A DNA stretch of 64,000 nucleotides. It comes from Impatiens glandulifera (taxonomy: Eukaryota; Streptophyta; Magnoliopsida; Ericales; Balsaminaceae). Of the stretch, positions 10,657 to 22,349 are shown piece after piece (position 1 is the stretch's first letter; each line of letters starts with the position of its first letter). The notes under the pieces are model-generated. The model was not told the origin of the DNA. It did no database searches and was given only the letters and a program-made list of their open reading frames with translations. The stretch covers positions 26,863,905-26,927,904 of the forward strand of contig NC_061866.1 of NCBI RefSeq assembly GCF_907164915.1, in the 5' to 3' direction. The translations under genes and the position numbers were made by a program.

Positions 10657-11926
10657 TGTTAGGATCGGGATCGCCGATAGTGGACAGGGGTCCGGCTAAA
10701 GGTAGATCGCTTACACAACAACACACTACAATTGGAACAAATCTGGTTAAAGACTAGAACCGCTCTTAACACTACACAGATTGTCAGACTATTGAACCGA
10801 GTTGAAGGGAAAAATGTATGTTTCAATCTGAAGTAACGTACACGATTCGGTTTGGAAGGTATTAAGAGAAGTCGGTTAAGGTGGAGATCAAGCCGGTTCG
10901 GTTTAAATTAAGGGAAAGTCGGTTCAGTTGGAGTGAGTAGTGTTTCGGTTCGGTTAGAGTAAGTAAGCTGGAAAATAAAATGAAGAACACAAGACATATT
11001 TTTTATAGATGTTCGTAGTTGAATCTCCTACGTCACCCCTTCTTCTCAAACAGTGTGAAGGATATTCACAAATTGGAATATTCAACCAAACACACACTGA
11101 TCGAGTCTTATTTACTGCTCGTCGGTTACACCACTCACACAATGATGTAATACTTTTACACAAGGTAAAATACACAAAGTTCTCAAAGTCAGATTATAAA
11201 CAAACTCAAGAATCTCAATCAATATTTAGGGTCGCGCGTAAAGTTCGTCTTGTTATTTGATCACACTGTTCTCTATGTTCTTCAACACTGTTGAGCTTTT
11301 ATTTATAAGAAAAATATGACAACGGTCATATTTCTCTCTCTGTTGGATTGGTCATCTGAAGTCGTGTCGGTTCAGATAAGGTGGCGTGCATGCCTTGCCA
11401 TTTTGGACTCATGGCAGACATGAACTAGGCAACTGCCTGTTTCAGAAGATTGCTTGTAGGCTTGGATAATCACTAATCATTCTTTTTGCTGCATGCTTCT
11501 GATTTGGATTCTTCCTCTGTGCATTTCTTATAAATACTCATTACGTCATCTTTACAGATTTCATCACTTTAAATAATTTTCCCGTTGGCCTTAAGATCTT
11601 CAAAATATTGAGCCAGCCGGAAGTGATGCTTCATATGATTTACATTTCAGTCGATCCGGTGAGGGGAGTCAAACCGGTTTACTTGAAATCAATCCGGTTT
11701 ACTTGATTATGTCTGAATCGTTGAAACATAAAGTCTCAACCGGTCTGGTGCGGCTTAAGCTGTACCTGCACAAATGAGTTTGAAGCTGATTAAGTACTTT
11801 GCCGGTTTAAACTTAACTTACTTTAATTTTTCTAACAATTTCTCCCTTTTTGATTATTTAGAATAAATATTCAAAACTTGTAAGTGTTGGCCGGTTTGAA
11901 AATTGACTTACTTAATATTTCTAACA
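10657..11926 (-). repeat. 5' LTR of the Sirevirus-like element
   Basis: On the plus strand it starts TGTTAGGATCGGG and ends ATTTCTAACA, the TGTTA...TAACA inverted ends of copia LTRs. Two bases separate it from a primer-binding site. It contains short direct repeats such as CCGGTTTACTTGA (near 11680 and 11695) and many CCGGTT palindromic cores. GGTAC follows at 11927-11931 and is the candidate TSD, but its partner is outside the window. Confidence 0.88.
11301..11307 (-). promoter_or_regulatory. TATA-like box in the LTR
   Basis: The minus strand reads TATAAATAAAAG inside the LTR, about 650 bases upstream of the primer site. This is a plausible core promoter for the genomic transcript; no other core element was identified. 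Confidence 0.4.
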
Positions 11927-11946
11927 GGTACCCTAGACCTGACTGG

Positions 11947-13860
11947 TCATTCTGTTGGGAAATTGGATTTGAAATCTTGTATGGTTGAAACTGATGACAA
12001 TTGGGTTGCTTGTGCTGAAAATTCGGTCCCAATATTGGAGATATTCTGTCTAAAGGGCTCTAAGGTAATGTAGGAAAATGACATAAATTGTACAGGTTTA
12101 TCGGGTCCTATTGAAAGCTCAATGTTGAGGTCTATTTCTGAATTGGGTGAAAACATTATGCTGAGATCTATGTATGTTTTAAATGATCCTACTAAAGTTG
12201 GTATTGGGGTTCCTATTGATGTAAATATGACAGGGCCGAGTAAGACTACTGGTCGAGAATCAGTAGGTTCAAAGAATATTACAAGGTCATGGTTAGTTTC
12301 AGAAACAGGAAAACATGACAGTTTGGGTTATTTAGGTGTAGAGAAAGATTAGAAAATAGAGCTTACTGGTCCTGCTAGAGAAGATGTTGATCTGGGAAAA
12401 ATGGGTCATATTGAAATTGTCTCTACAGAGTTGGAGATATCAGTTGCTCAAAGTCCATTGGGTCCAAAGAAGGACATAATTAAGAATCTTGTTCTGCAAT
12501 GGGAAATGTTGCAAAACTGAAATACTTGGTTACATTGATGATCAGAATGTTAAGTCTAACTGCCCTACTAAGGATCAGATGGAAAGTCAGACAACCAGAC
12601 TATGGACTAGGCTAGAAAAAGGTTGGACAGAAGACACTAAATGCGCTCAGGATTCTGAAACTGAGGCTAAAATTGCAGGATCTTCTAAACAACTTACACA
12701 TCTAGCTGAAGTTGTTGAAGGACATAGTCTAACAGAATCTAGAAACACTGAAGAAATTGGATCTGAGTTGGAGCTGGTCATGGAAATAAATTCAGCTAAA
12801 TCAGAAAAGCCTAATAAAATATATCTAAAGGATGATGAACTAAACTTGATTGGTATAGACAATGGTGAAAGATTGGCTGGGAATTATATTGATTCGTTGG
12901 TTTATGGCACCATGAATGACAATCTGTTTGAAAATCTAGGTATGGGTATGGATCTCATGGAAGCTACAAATAAGTTGGGTCAGAATATATATGTTAGCGT
13001 ATAAGAGGTGAAGAATGTATGAAACTGGAAGAATTACCCAACGGTTTTCGCTTGGCCAGGTCTGATAAGGGGTTAGCCAACGGTTTTCACTTGGCTGGGT
13101 GTGAAAAAGATAATTTGGTTGCTCATATACGCCTGGTGCTACTCACGTTTCTCGTCATACAATTGCTTCCTTTGCCGGTCCTAATGGATATGATGATAAC
13201 TCTGAAATCAAAGTTATGACCCATCGGTCGAATCAAAAGAACCAAAGCATGGTAGCACTGACTATAATGATACAATAATATGTGACCTTGAATATCATAA
13301 GTCCATGAAGAAGATGTCAGCATCAAAGATCAAACCAAAAGCAAAGGGAATAGTTTTTCCAAAACAAGTGCTGAAATTGAAAGGATCGGTCAAGTAACAT
13401 GATCGAATAATTCTAAAACAGCTAAGAAGAGTAAGAATGGATCGAAAATCAAAGAAAGGAAAAACATGAAGGCAAATAACTCAAGTTCCAAGAAGAATGC
13501 TGAAGTAAATCCCAAAGAACCCCTGACACCCGAGGCTAACCCTAAGATATTTTACATGGGTGCGTTTTCTTCACTCGTTAATCTGGATCTTGAAATTCCA
13601 ATTGATAGCATTCAAAAGAGGAAAACTGGTACACAAGAGAAGAGCATTGAAGGGGATATTCTAAAGAAGATTGGAACAATTGAAGGCAGCAGTTTTGTGG
13701 AAAATACAAGGGTTAGATGGGCCGAAAAGAACAAACAAGTCAGGAAAGATAGCAACCCTGAAATAGTCATCTCCTTAGCTCCTCCTACTGCTGCAATTCT
13801 TGACAAAGAAAATACTCAGGCTGATAACAAGGACCCTACTGCTGGTCCAACGTGGTAAAT
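11947..13860 (+). pseudogene. LINE ORF1-like low-complexity region
   Basis: Fragments in shifting frames, for example 12122-12352, 12489-13004 (171 residues) and 13466-13858 (130 residues), are rich in Ser, Glu, Lys and Asn. They resemble the poorly conserved C-terminal half of plant LINE ORF1 proteins. The last fragment ends with TRVRWAEKNKQVRKDSNP and a stop just before the RT begins. No DUF4283 domain is visible here; it may lie left of the copia insertion. Assignment rests mainly on position. Confidence 0.5.
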
Positions 13861-13950
13861 AAGGAAAAACGAAATAGCAAATATGGAAGGATTGAGAAAC
13901 CAGATGAAGAAGCTATTTTTCCAAGTTAATAAACAAGAGATTACGATGCC

Positions 13951-15021
13951 TTGTTTCAGATTATTGATAGGAAAATCGCTGCAGAAGATAGTCGCAAGTT
14001 GATAAGGGTGGTCATAAGGGTTGAGGTTAATGAAGCTCTGTTTAGTATTGATGGGAATAAAATCCTAGGTCTTAATGGGTTTAATGCACAGTTCTTCAAA
14101 GATATTTGGTCGGTTGTGGGTAAAGACGTTACCGATGGGGTTCTGGAGTTTTTCAAGAACAGGAACATGTTAAATCAATGGAATACAACGGTCCTAACCT
14201 TGATCCCCAAAACTACGGTACCCGAGAAAGTACAAGATTTCAGACCAATTTCCTACTGCAATGTGATTTATAAAATAATTTCAAAAATCATTTCTAAACG
14301 ATTTAAAAATGTCATAGGAAAAATTATAAATCTTAACCATTCTGCATTCATCCCTGGTAGGACAATCTCTCATAATATTCTTCTCATGCAGAACCTTTTA
14401 AAAGGCTACGGGAAAAAGAAAATATTCCCGAGAGTGGCTTTCAAAATAGATATCAAGAAAACTTTCAACTCTGTTAGATGGGAAGTTATTCAGAACTTTC
14501 TGGTTGTTTCTTCTTTTCCTATGATTTTTATTGATTGGATTATGCAGTGTGTTTCATCATCCTACTTTGTTGTTAGCGTCAATGGAGTTCACAGAGGCTA
14601 TTTCAAAGTTGAAAACGGGGTAAGGCAAGGGGACCCCATCTCTTCTTACCTTTTCGTTGCTATCATGGAGATCTTTGAGAGCATCTTCGCGATGTTCCGA
14701 AAGAATCGTCCATACATCTTTCACCCATTGTGTGAGGTAGAGGAGGTATCCCATTTATGTTTTGTTGACGATTTTTTCATTCTAGCGCATGTAGACATTG
14801 ATTCCATTAAAACTATTAGGGTTGCACTAACGTTTTTTTCTGAGGTTACATGTTTAACTATTAATGAAAGAAAAAGTGTGGCATTTTATGGAGGCGTGAA
14901 GGACGAAACAAAGCAGGACATCTTCAACATCATGGGCATCAAGGAAGGAAGTTTTCCCATAAGGTACTTAGGAATCCCGTTAACCGCAAAGCAGATCGAT
15001 ATCTCACACTCAAGCCGATGA
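13951..15021 (+). pseudogene. L1-type reverse transcriptase (RVT_1) core
   Basis: An uninterrupted 356-residue frame covers the RT core: FRPISYCNVIYKIISKI, HSAFIPGRTISHNILLM, KIDIKKTFNSVRW (A motif with the first catalytic Asp), NGVRQGDPISSYLF (B motif) and LCFVDDFFIL (C motif, FVDD instead of the usual FADD). RT would copy LINE RNA at a nicked target. There is no endonuclease upstream and the frame is lost at 15021, so the ORF is a fragment, although its catalytic aspartates remain. Confidence 0.9.
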
Positions 15022-16346
15022 TTGAAAAGGTAAAAAACGCGATATCTGGCTGGGCAGCGAAAAAACTTTCTTATGTAGAGAGGATCGAACTTATTAAAAC
15101 CGTGGTCATGGGTATAGTTGGCTACTGGGCACAACAGATGGTCATTCCAAAGAAGGTAATGAAGGAGCTCGACACGCTGATGATGAACTTTATCTAGGGT
15201 AGTAGCGGAAGAAGAGGAAATAAAGTCAATTGGACAGCTCTCTACAAACCAAAGGACGAGGGAGGCATCAGCTTGAAGAATTGTATCGAGTGGAACAAAG
15301 CTCTCACCTTCAAGCATTTATGGGCTTTGGAGCGCAATCAGGAGTCAATATGGAACAAGTGGGTGCATACGAGGTTTATGAAATACGAAACCAGCATCTG
15401 GACCTGCAAAATTCATGAAGGTATGAGCTGGTCTTTGAAAAAGATTCTTAAACTAAGAAGCGATATTACAGATCTTTATGACATTCGGCTAGGGGCTGGG
15501 AAAGGCACTCTATTTTGGCACGATCCGTGGTTCGAAAACCAGCCTATCATCCACAAGGAGGAGTTTCAAAATACCCATATCATAAGGGACTACGTAGAAG
15601 TGAAAATCAAGGACATTAAAGACGGGAATTGGAAATTACTCCTAAGAGGAAATCCAGAATGACAGAGGATACTTGATCATATAAGTAACATACAAGTACA
15701 CGACATATCAGATATTCATGAATTGAAAGTTGAGGACAATGGGAAGCTAGTATTGAAGAAAATATGGGAGGTAACCCCGAAAAAAGCGCAGAAAATAGAA
15801 TGGGCTCCTCTTGTATGGTCAACGAAGATTATCCCTCGACACTAGTTCATCCTATGGCTCACCTTCTAGGAAAGACTCAACACTTGTGATCGTATCAGAA
15901 AATATATGAGCATCCCGGACGCGAGTTGTCTTCTATGTAGAGGAAACGAAGAAACTATAGATCACCTATTCGGGAGCTGATGTATTGCTTCGAAGCTTTG
16001 GGACAGATTCTATAAAAGCCTGGAGGTGGTCAGTTTCCTAAGAGAATGGAATGAAATCAAAGAAGTGGCACTACTCAAAGCCAAGGGAAATAGATTTGCA
16101 ACAAGCGTGTTCAAGTGCGGCTTTGGAGCAGTGGTGTATAACATTTGGCAAGAACGAAATGCAAGGGTATATGGCAGAACCCGCAGGAGCGTTGAAGAGT
16201 TATGGAAAGATATTGTATCGGATTGCAGCGCCCTCGCGGGAACGTGGAGAAGAATTACAAGCACAGAGCAGAACTGGAATATCTGCAGGAATTGGAATTT
16301 ACCATTTTTTGAACTCACTAGAATTGAAAGCATTGTAATCAGATAA
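15022..16346 (+). pseudogene. LINE ORF2 C-terminal region (zf-RVT-like), broken
   Basis: The protein continues in other frames. 15273-15662 encodes ITDLYDIRLGAGKGTLFWHD and PWFENQPI, typical of plant LINE C-termini. 15830-15980 encodes a Cys-rich zf-RVT segment with DASCLLCRGNEETIDHLFGS, interrupted by stops. 16026-16346 gives the tail NIWQERNARVYGRTRRSVEE. At least four frame breaks or stops are present. Confidence 0.8.
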
Positions 16347-16500
16347 TTCATTTACGTTTTTAGCTTATTAGCTTTTATTCAGAATGTTACGACTTCAAAA
16401 TTATTTTATGCCTGTCTAGAATGATCTCTTAAACTCGTGGTTTTTTTCCCGTTTTTGGGAATTTTTAATGAAATGACGCTAATTCGTTTTTTCCAAAACA

Positions 16501-17041
16501 AAATTATTTGGAGGTGATCTATTTTTGTAATAACATGAGATTTTTCTTTAAAACTATATGGAGTTTTGGGGTTAATCATTATTTTAGAGTTTGATTATTT
16601 AAGTGGGGAAACTTATCTTTTTGGTGAATTATCCCAGATAATGAACTCTGCCGCGGATTCCATTTCCACCACAAAATACTATTATTAACACTTCGAAGAT
16701 CATATAATAATTCATTTCAAAACACTAACACGAAATTTGAATAGAGACCCTTGACACCTTTCTTAATCTACTATAGGGGTATATGTGTCAATCTTGGTGG
16801 TTGTCTACTAATTAGTACATTAAATTTAATACAACTTCCTATTATGTGAAATCAAATTACCATATACATATTATTGCAATTAAGGTAATAAGGAAAAACA
16901 ATATATATAATGCAAGTTACTTCTAAAATCGAACAAATATATGAATAGTTTCTTTGTATCGTCAACCAAACAAAAGTTAAACTCTTATAGGATCCTCTCT
17001 TTTATAAATTAGATGACAGTGACAACATTTCTAGTTATTGA

Positions 17042-17077
<36 letters not shown>

Positions 17078-17586
17078 GTATTTTTATTTAAGAAACTAAG
17101 ACTTTACTTTTCAAATTAATTTGAAAATTTTATTTACAGAGAAAAGGGAAACTCAAAATTTGGTGTACATAAAATTATAATTATATTCACAAAATATTAA
17201 TTCGATATACATAATTGATATAACTATTAATCAATACTACACCAAATAATAGTTAATACGACCCTTAAAATGGCCTTTTCCCGCATTTATGAGCGTCACT
17301 AAAAGTCTTACAAAGTCATAAAAATGCACATAAAAACATGATTCATTTTAGTTTCGTAATTAGACTCTGGTTAATGAAAACATTACATGTCGAATATATT
17401 TTGTTTATAAAAATATATCATAGTACAAAAAATCAACAAAATTAGATAACTTGAGAAACTATTTTGAAATAAAAATATACAGTAAGTTGCATCGTGGACT
17501 CTAGAGAAGTAAATTAAGCGATTGTCGGTAAGCAGCTCATCTTAGAGAAAATTTTTTTTTTTGAAAATAAAGAATGTATGCATTAG
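16501..17586. other. AT-rich spacer without genes
   Basis: No coding similarity is seen. The stretch is AT-rich, with an (ATT)n microsatellite near 17044-17076. It ends at the TAG target duplication of the outer CACTA element (17584-17586). Confidence 0.6.
17044..17076. repeat. (ATT)n microsatellite
   Basis: About eleven perfect ATT units. Confidence 0.95.
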
Positions 17587-17924
17587 CACTAGTAATAAAA
17601 TGGTTTTTAACGGCCAACATTATCCACGACGAACATACGCCGTGATTAATAATATTAATTAACCACGGCGATCAATCCGCCGTGGTTAATAATATTTATT
17701 AGTGTCGGCCATATAATATTGACACTAATAAATACTATTAATCACGGTTTTTATTGTCTTCGTCGTGGCTAACTAGCTTTCCCGCCACTCTCTCGTAATT
17801 ATTATTAGCCACAGTTTTGGTCACGAACGTTGTGGCTAAAAGTTAGGTTTCCCCGTTCTTTCCCCGCCATTTTTAGAAATATTATAGCCACATTTTTATG
17901 ATAAAGTCGTGGTTAGTAACCTAT
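17587..17924. repeat. Left subterminal repeats of the outer CACTA
   Basis: Repeated inverted motifs such as CCACGGCGATCAATCCGCCG with TGGTTAATAATATT, plus diverged CCACAGTTTTGGTCACG and CCACATTTTTATGATAAAG copies, are able to form hairpins. In CACTA elements such repeats bind the transposase accessory protein. The array is cut at 17925 by the inner CACTA and resumes at 22350. Confidence 0.75.
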
Positions 17925-18919
17925 CACTAGTAAAAAAAAACCATTTATAGTAACCAAAAATAATAACCGTTTGTTCCGCGAATGATATTAAGGGGTAATA
18001 CCAACCATTTTAAAAATCGTTGATATAAGGAGGGTCAATAGCAACCGCTTTTAAAATAGTTGATATTAATTCATCTATATTAATGGATTTTAAAGCGATA
18101 TATATTAACACAATTTATATATACCATTTTAAAAACCGTTGATATTGACCACATCTATATCAACCATTGATATAGAATGAACAATATCAACGGTTTTAAA
18201 AACGGTTAATATAGAAAAGGTTAATATCAACAATTTTTTAAATAGTTGATATATATTAGATTAATATTAACGGTTTTTAATGCGCTTGATATAGAGCGGA
18301 TCAATATCAACGGTTTTTGTTGATATTTATATATATATATATATATATTTTAACTTATAAATTTACTTAATAATGTATAAATTCTATATTTGTAAAAAAT
18401 CATTAAATTTAAATTACATTAATTTCCTTTAATATATTAATATATTTATTAATAATTAATTATAATAAATATATGATCATAATCATTAAATAATAATAAT
18501 AAGTAAGAAAAAAAATGTATGACAATATATTTTAAATTTAAAAATATTATATAAATTTGAATATTATTTAATTAAATTTTAAATTTAACTAAGATTATAA
18601 ATTATATTATAAATATATAATTAATTAGGTAAAGCGAATCTTACAAATATTTAGAAATTAGAAATTTTCTATTATCTCTATTTCACCCTCTTTCTTTGAA
18701 TTATTAAAAAATTTATTTTCTCTTTTATCATAAAAATATATATTATATTTTGTATATGAATATATATATTTATATAATTAGTTGAAAGGTATATAATTTA
18801 GGCTTTAAGCTATAAAGTTTAAAGTAATAGTTTAATATTTATGTATGTTTAGGTTTAGGATTTTTATAAGAATATATATATTTATATAATTATTTTACTA
18901 GTTAAGGTATCTTAATAAT

Positions 18920-21118
18920 TGTTTTTTTGGAAAACGTTTAAAATCATTTGATTAAAATCCCAAAAGTGAGAGGGTCAAGAATCAAAGTTAGATAAATCCT
19001 AACTATGATTAAAAGGTGACAATCAAACGACCCTATAAAACCTGATTAGTATCAATCAAACGTACAACAAATAGAGATTACAAACTGTAACAAATCCTAA
19101 TTATCTCAATCAAATTTTTATTTCCATACGAACCTGATGTTTCAATAGGTTGTCTTCCTCTTCTCCTTGTCCTTCATCTTCCCCTTTCCCTTCCTCTTGC
19201 AATGAAAAGGGGATGAACTGAAAAAGTTGATGAATACTGCGTATTCTCATTTTAATTTTTGATTTTTATATGAAAAGTTCGTTTCGATTTGATAGAAATA
19301 ATTATTTTTCAGGATTACTGATTTCTTCATCTTGTTGTTCTCAACTTGAATTTCTAGATCATTGTTTTCATTTACTTAAACTTTAGTTTTGGAATCCTCA
19401 ACAACTTTGGATTCCTCTGTATCAACCATGAAATTTTCTTCTTTCTCTTGATTAGTCTTAGTATCTTCCTCTCTGTTTTCATCATCAACCACTTCAACTT
19501 GATTTTATTGTGATTCTTCAAATACCTCTTCAACATAATTAGGTTGAGGTTCTATCTCCTTCTTCACACTACTTCTTGTACAAAATTTTCTTTATCTTTT
19601 GTGTTTTGTTCTTTAACCACATTTTTATCTTTGATTATAGGCACCTTTGTTTCATTTTTCTTCATCTTTACTTTCTGACCTTTATGAATTTTTTGATCTT
19701 CTTCCTTAGCCATATCACATTTTGGGCTTGAATGTTGGAAGGTATTGTAGAAAGATCATATGTCTGGTTCCACTCATAAGTAATTTTCATGATAGTAGAT
19801 TTTCCTTTTTTGTCTACTACTGTCATATTTTTCGGTAGTGTGCTTCTAGGATGCACCTCAATGCTAATTATAGCAAATGATAAGTGCTCTCTTCTTTCAG
19901 TAATTGGGTCCATGTATAATGGTCTACCCAATAAACTTACAAAATGATTAAGGGCTTGAGAATTGTACATATGTGCAGGTATATTCTAGAGCTTGAACCA
20001 TATTTGTTCAGTTTTTTTGGTTTACTCATCTGGTTCAAGTTTGTAGACCATTTTTTCAACTTCATACAGTTGGATCCTATATATGTATGCCCATTTCCTA
20101 GAATTTCCTTCACATTAGATCCCTTCTTGAATTTAAGTAAATTTAAATCATGGACATTTTCTAAAATCTTCTCTATCCATTTTCCTTCCCATTGCTTTAA
20201 CAATGCATCTTTAATAATATGGAATGATACTCTGTTTTTCCCAATATAGTTTTCCACAACTACATTTTTCCATTATTTTATACAATTTTCATATACTTTA
20301 ACAGGAAATTTAAATTCAAATAAAGAATTTAGTACCTCCACTTTTGTCTGTATATTTCTCAAGTAGATTTTCCCTTTACAGGCATGATCTTTTTACTTTT
20401 TTATATTATTCATCTTCCAAACTTCATTAGTTTTTCATGTCGAGTTGCTCTTGATAGTAAATGACTTAGATTTGAGCCTTCATAACATTTATTTATATTC
20501 TTTTTTTCAGCAGATTCCAGTCTTGAAGATAGTGGATGTTGAGTTGAATTGTAATCTGTTGTGCTTTGTCCTTATTAATGACAATTTCTCCCCTTTAGGC
20601 ATGCATAAGGAGATTTGTAATCTGATTCTTAAGTTCAAACAAATCGGTTATTTAATTATAGTGTATCTTCCAAACTCCTTTATTATCCCTTGTTTTCTTG
20701 CATTATTTTCTAAACGAATTTTTTCAGTAGTAGTTGGAGTAGATTGCTTACTTGTGTTGTTATCCTAATGTTTTTTGATAACTTCTTCAACAATTCTTTG
20801 AATTTCTTTTATTACTGCTTCCTTAATTCCTTCTAACATAAACTCCCCGACTTCTTTAGATTTATTATTATTGTTCTTCCCTTCCCCATAATTGCAGAAA
20901 TAGAGTAATAAAAATAGAGTAATTGTAAAACCCTAAGAGATGATCATAGATAAACCGTAATTCAGGGTAGATACCAGTGGCACTTACAAATACACAAGAA
21001 ACCCTAGACTAGTAACACTTAATGAACGAAGCAAGACAATACTATGTCGTTTGTGCCGATCGTGTTGTATCGTCTATACCTACCGTGTCGCCCGTGCCGA
21101 AGGTGCCGTAACGCTAAT
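18920..21118 (-). mobile_element. Half-LINE copy A: 5'UTR, ORF1 and 3'UTR without ORF2
   Basis: On the minus strand: a 5'UTR with GGCACAAACGACATA-like repeats (21118-20890), an ORF1 remnant with DUF4283, then directly a 3'UTR (about 19130-18930) with TTTGTAATCTCT and CACTTTTGGGATTTTAATC and a terminal A-run. The whole arrangement matches copy B at 44.05-46.43 kb. No endonuclease or RT sequence is present. Possible flanking repeats are TAATTG near 18919 and 21115, too short to be sure. Confidence 0.72.
19150..20889 (-). pseudogene. LINE ORF1 (DUF4283) remnant, copy A
   Basis: The start codon at 20889 aligns with that of copy B, and both continue into a segment encoding NKSKEV. Pieces include ENYIGKNRVSFHIIKDALLK (20257 onwards), LLKFKKGSNVKEILGNGHTY, and YNSQALNHFVSLLGRPLYMD and EHLSFAIISIEVHPRSTLP (19970-19668), the signature of the DUF4283 nucleic-acid-binding ORF1 of plant L1 elements. 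The tail is acidic and ends in a Gly/Arg/Glu-rich stretch (about 19200-19140). Many stops are present. Confidence 0.75.
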
Positions 21119-22349
21119 TGAATAGAGTAAATATATATATATATATATATAATATTACCATTATAAAAATAATTATATTAAATATTTTCTTTTGTTTTTT
21201 TAGCTTAATAATTTATAATAATATATATATTCAATAGTTAATAAATATATATATATATAATATTTATATAATTAAATTTGTTAAAATATAATATATATAT
21301 ATATAAATTTAAAATAAATTAATAAAAGATCATAAAAATTCATAGGGTGTTATCCAAAATAATTAATTAATTAATCCTCTCTCAACCCTGATAACTTCTC
21401 TTCAACCTCGATAACTTCTACTCTCCTTAATCCATCTCTCTTCCCACAACTTATGTTGTCAAATCGAGCCATAACTTCTTATCTCCTCTATCTCTCTTCC
21501 TTCAACTTATGCTCTCAAATCTTCTCAAATCTTTTCTCGATTACTTCTTTTCTTCCCAACCTCTCTCTTCCCTCTCTTTCTTTATATGCTTCAAATCTTT
21601 TCTTTATATACTTCAAATCTTTTCTACCGAAGTTAATTATAAAAATGAGTAGGTTTATGCTGGACTAACGAACGAAGAAGAAATAGAAGATTGAATTATT
21701 ATTTTTTTTTTATTCTGTATTTTTTTTTTAAATGTAATATTTGTAAATGTTGGAGGTAAATAATTTTTATTTTTAATTTTGGAAATATATTTACAAATTA
21801 TCTTGTTAATTGAAATTTTTTATAAAATATTTATTTTTTTAAGTGATTTTTAATTAAAATAATTGAAATTATTATTTTACAAATTACAATAACTTTTATA
21901 GTGGTTGATATTGATAAATAACAAAAAGAATTTTGTGTGGTTGATATTGAGTAATGATAATGGTATTTAAAGTAGTTGATATTTATTAATAATAACATCT
22001 TATAGAACAGTTGATATTGATTAATAACAACAGGCCTTATGACGGTTAATAATGAGTAATGACAACAGTTTTTAAAGCGGTTAATGTTGCTTAATAACAA
22101 TTACATGTAAGACAATTGAAATTGTTTAATAATAACATTCCCTAGAACAGTTGATATTTCTTAATAACAATCACTCACAAAACGGTTGTTAGACCGAAAA
22201 ATGGTTGATATTTAATGTTTGAGCAATGCTTACGGAGGCTCTGCCAACGGATGCCAACTGTTTTTAAGCGATTGTTATTACTTAATACAAACCGTTTTGG
22301 GTTGAATATCAATGATTTTTACCATTGGTATTAACCTTTTTTACTAATG

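Larger units (their letters stand above)
1..11926 (-). mobile_element. Sirevirus-like Ty1/copia LTR retrotransposon (3' end outside window)
   Basis: Reading leftwards on the minus strand one sees a 5' LTR, a tRNA-iMet primer site, gag with a zinc knuckle, protease, integrase, reverse transcriptase and RNase H (the copia order), then more than 5.5 kb of extra ORFs. The 1.27-kb LTR, the long gag with a coiled-coil tail and the ORFs beyond pol fit the Sirevirus lineage; that assignment is inference. No second LTR matching 10657-11926 is present in 1-5600, so the 3' LTR lies beyond position 1. All coding parts carry frameshifts or stops, so the copy is dead. On the right it abuts LINE sequence, so it inserted into that LINE. 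Confidence 0.9.
11927..16500 (+). mobile_element. L1-type LINE, endonuclease deleted, 5' end cut off by the copia insertion
   Basis: From left to right: low-complexity ORF1-like sequence, an L1 reverse transcriptase, a zf-RVT-like C-terminal region, and an L1-type 3' end with TTTTTGGGAATTTTTAATGA near 16455 followed by a short A-rich tail. The left side is interrupted by the LTR at 11926, and the remainder should lie left of the window beyond that copia element. The apurinic endonuclease expected between ORF1 and RT is absent. Stops in the C-terminal part show it is dead. Confidence 0.85.
17925..22349 (+). mobile_element. Inner CACTA element of a different subfamily, non-autonomous
   Basis: The left end is CACTAGTAAAAAAAAACC and the right end ...GGTATTAACCTTTTTTACTAATG, which is the inverse with a CATTAG variant. 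It is flanked by TAT on both sides (17922-17924 and 22350-22352). Its subterminal repeats differ from those of the host element: AACCGTTTTAAAAACGGTT and TTGATAT motifs at 17940-18330 and 21880-22330. Between them lie AT-rich DNA, an inserted LINE (about 18920-21118) and a CT-rich stretch at 21360-21660 that may be a gene leader remnant. No transposase is present. Confidence 0.85.

Noticed and set aside
16530..16610. Similarity between 16530-16610 and 24755-24830
   Set aside because: Both contain GAGATTTTTTCTTTAAAA- and TGGAGTTTT-like strings, but the match is short, AT-rich and lacks borders; not enough to call a repeat without an alignment.
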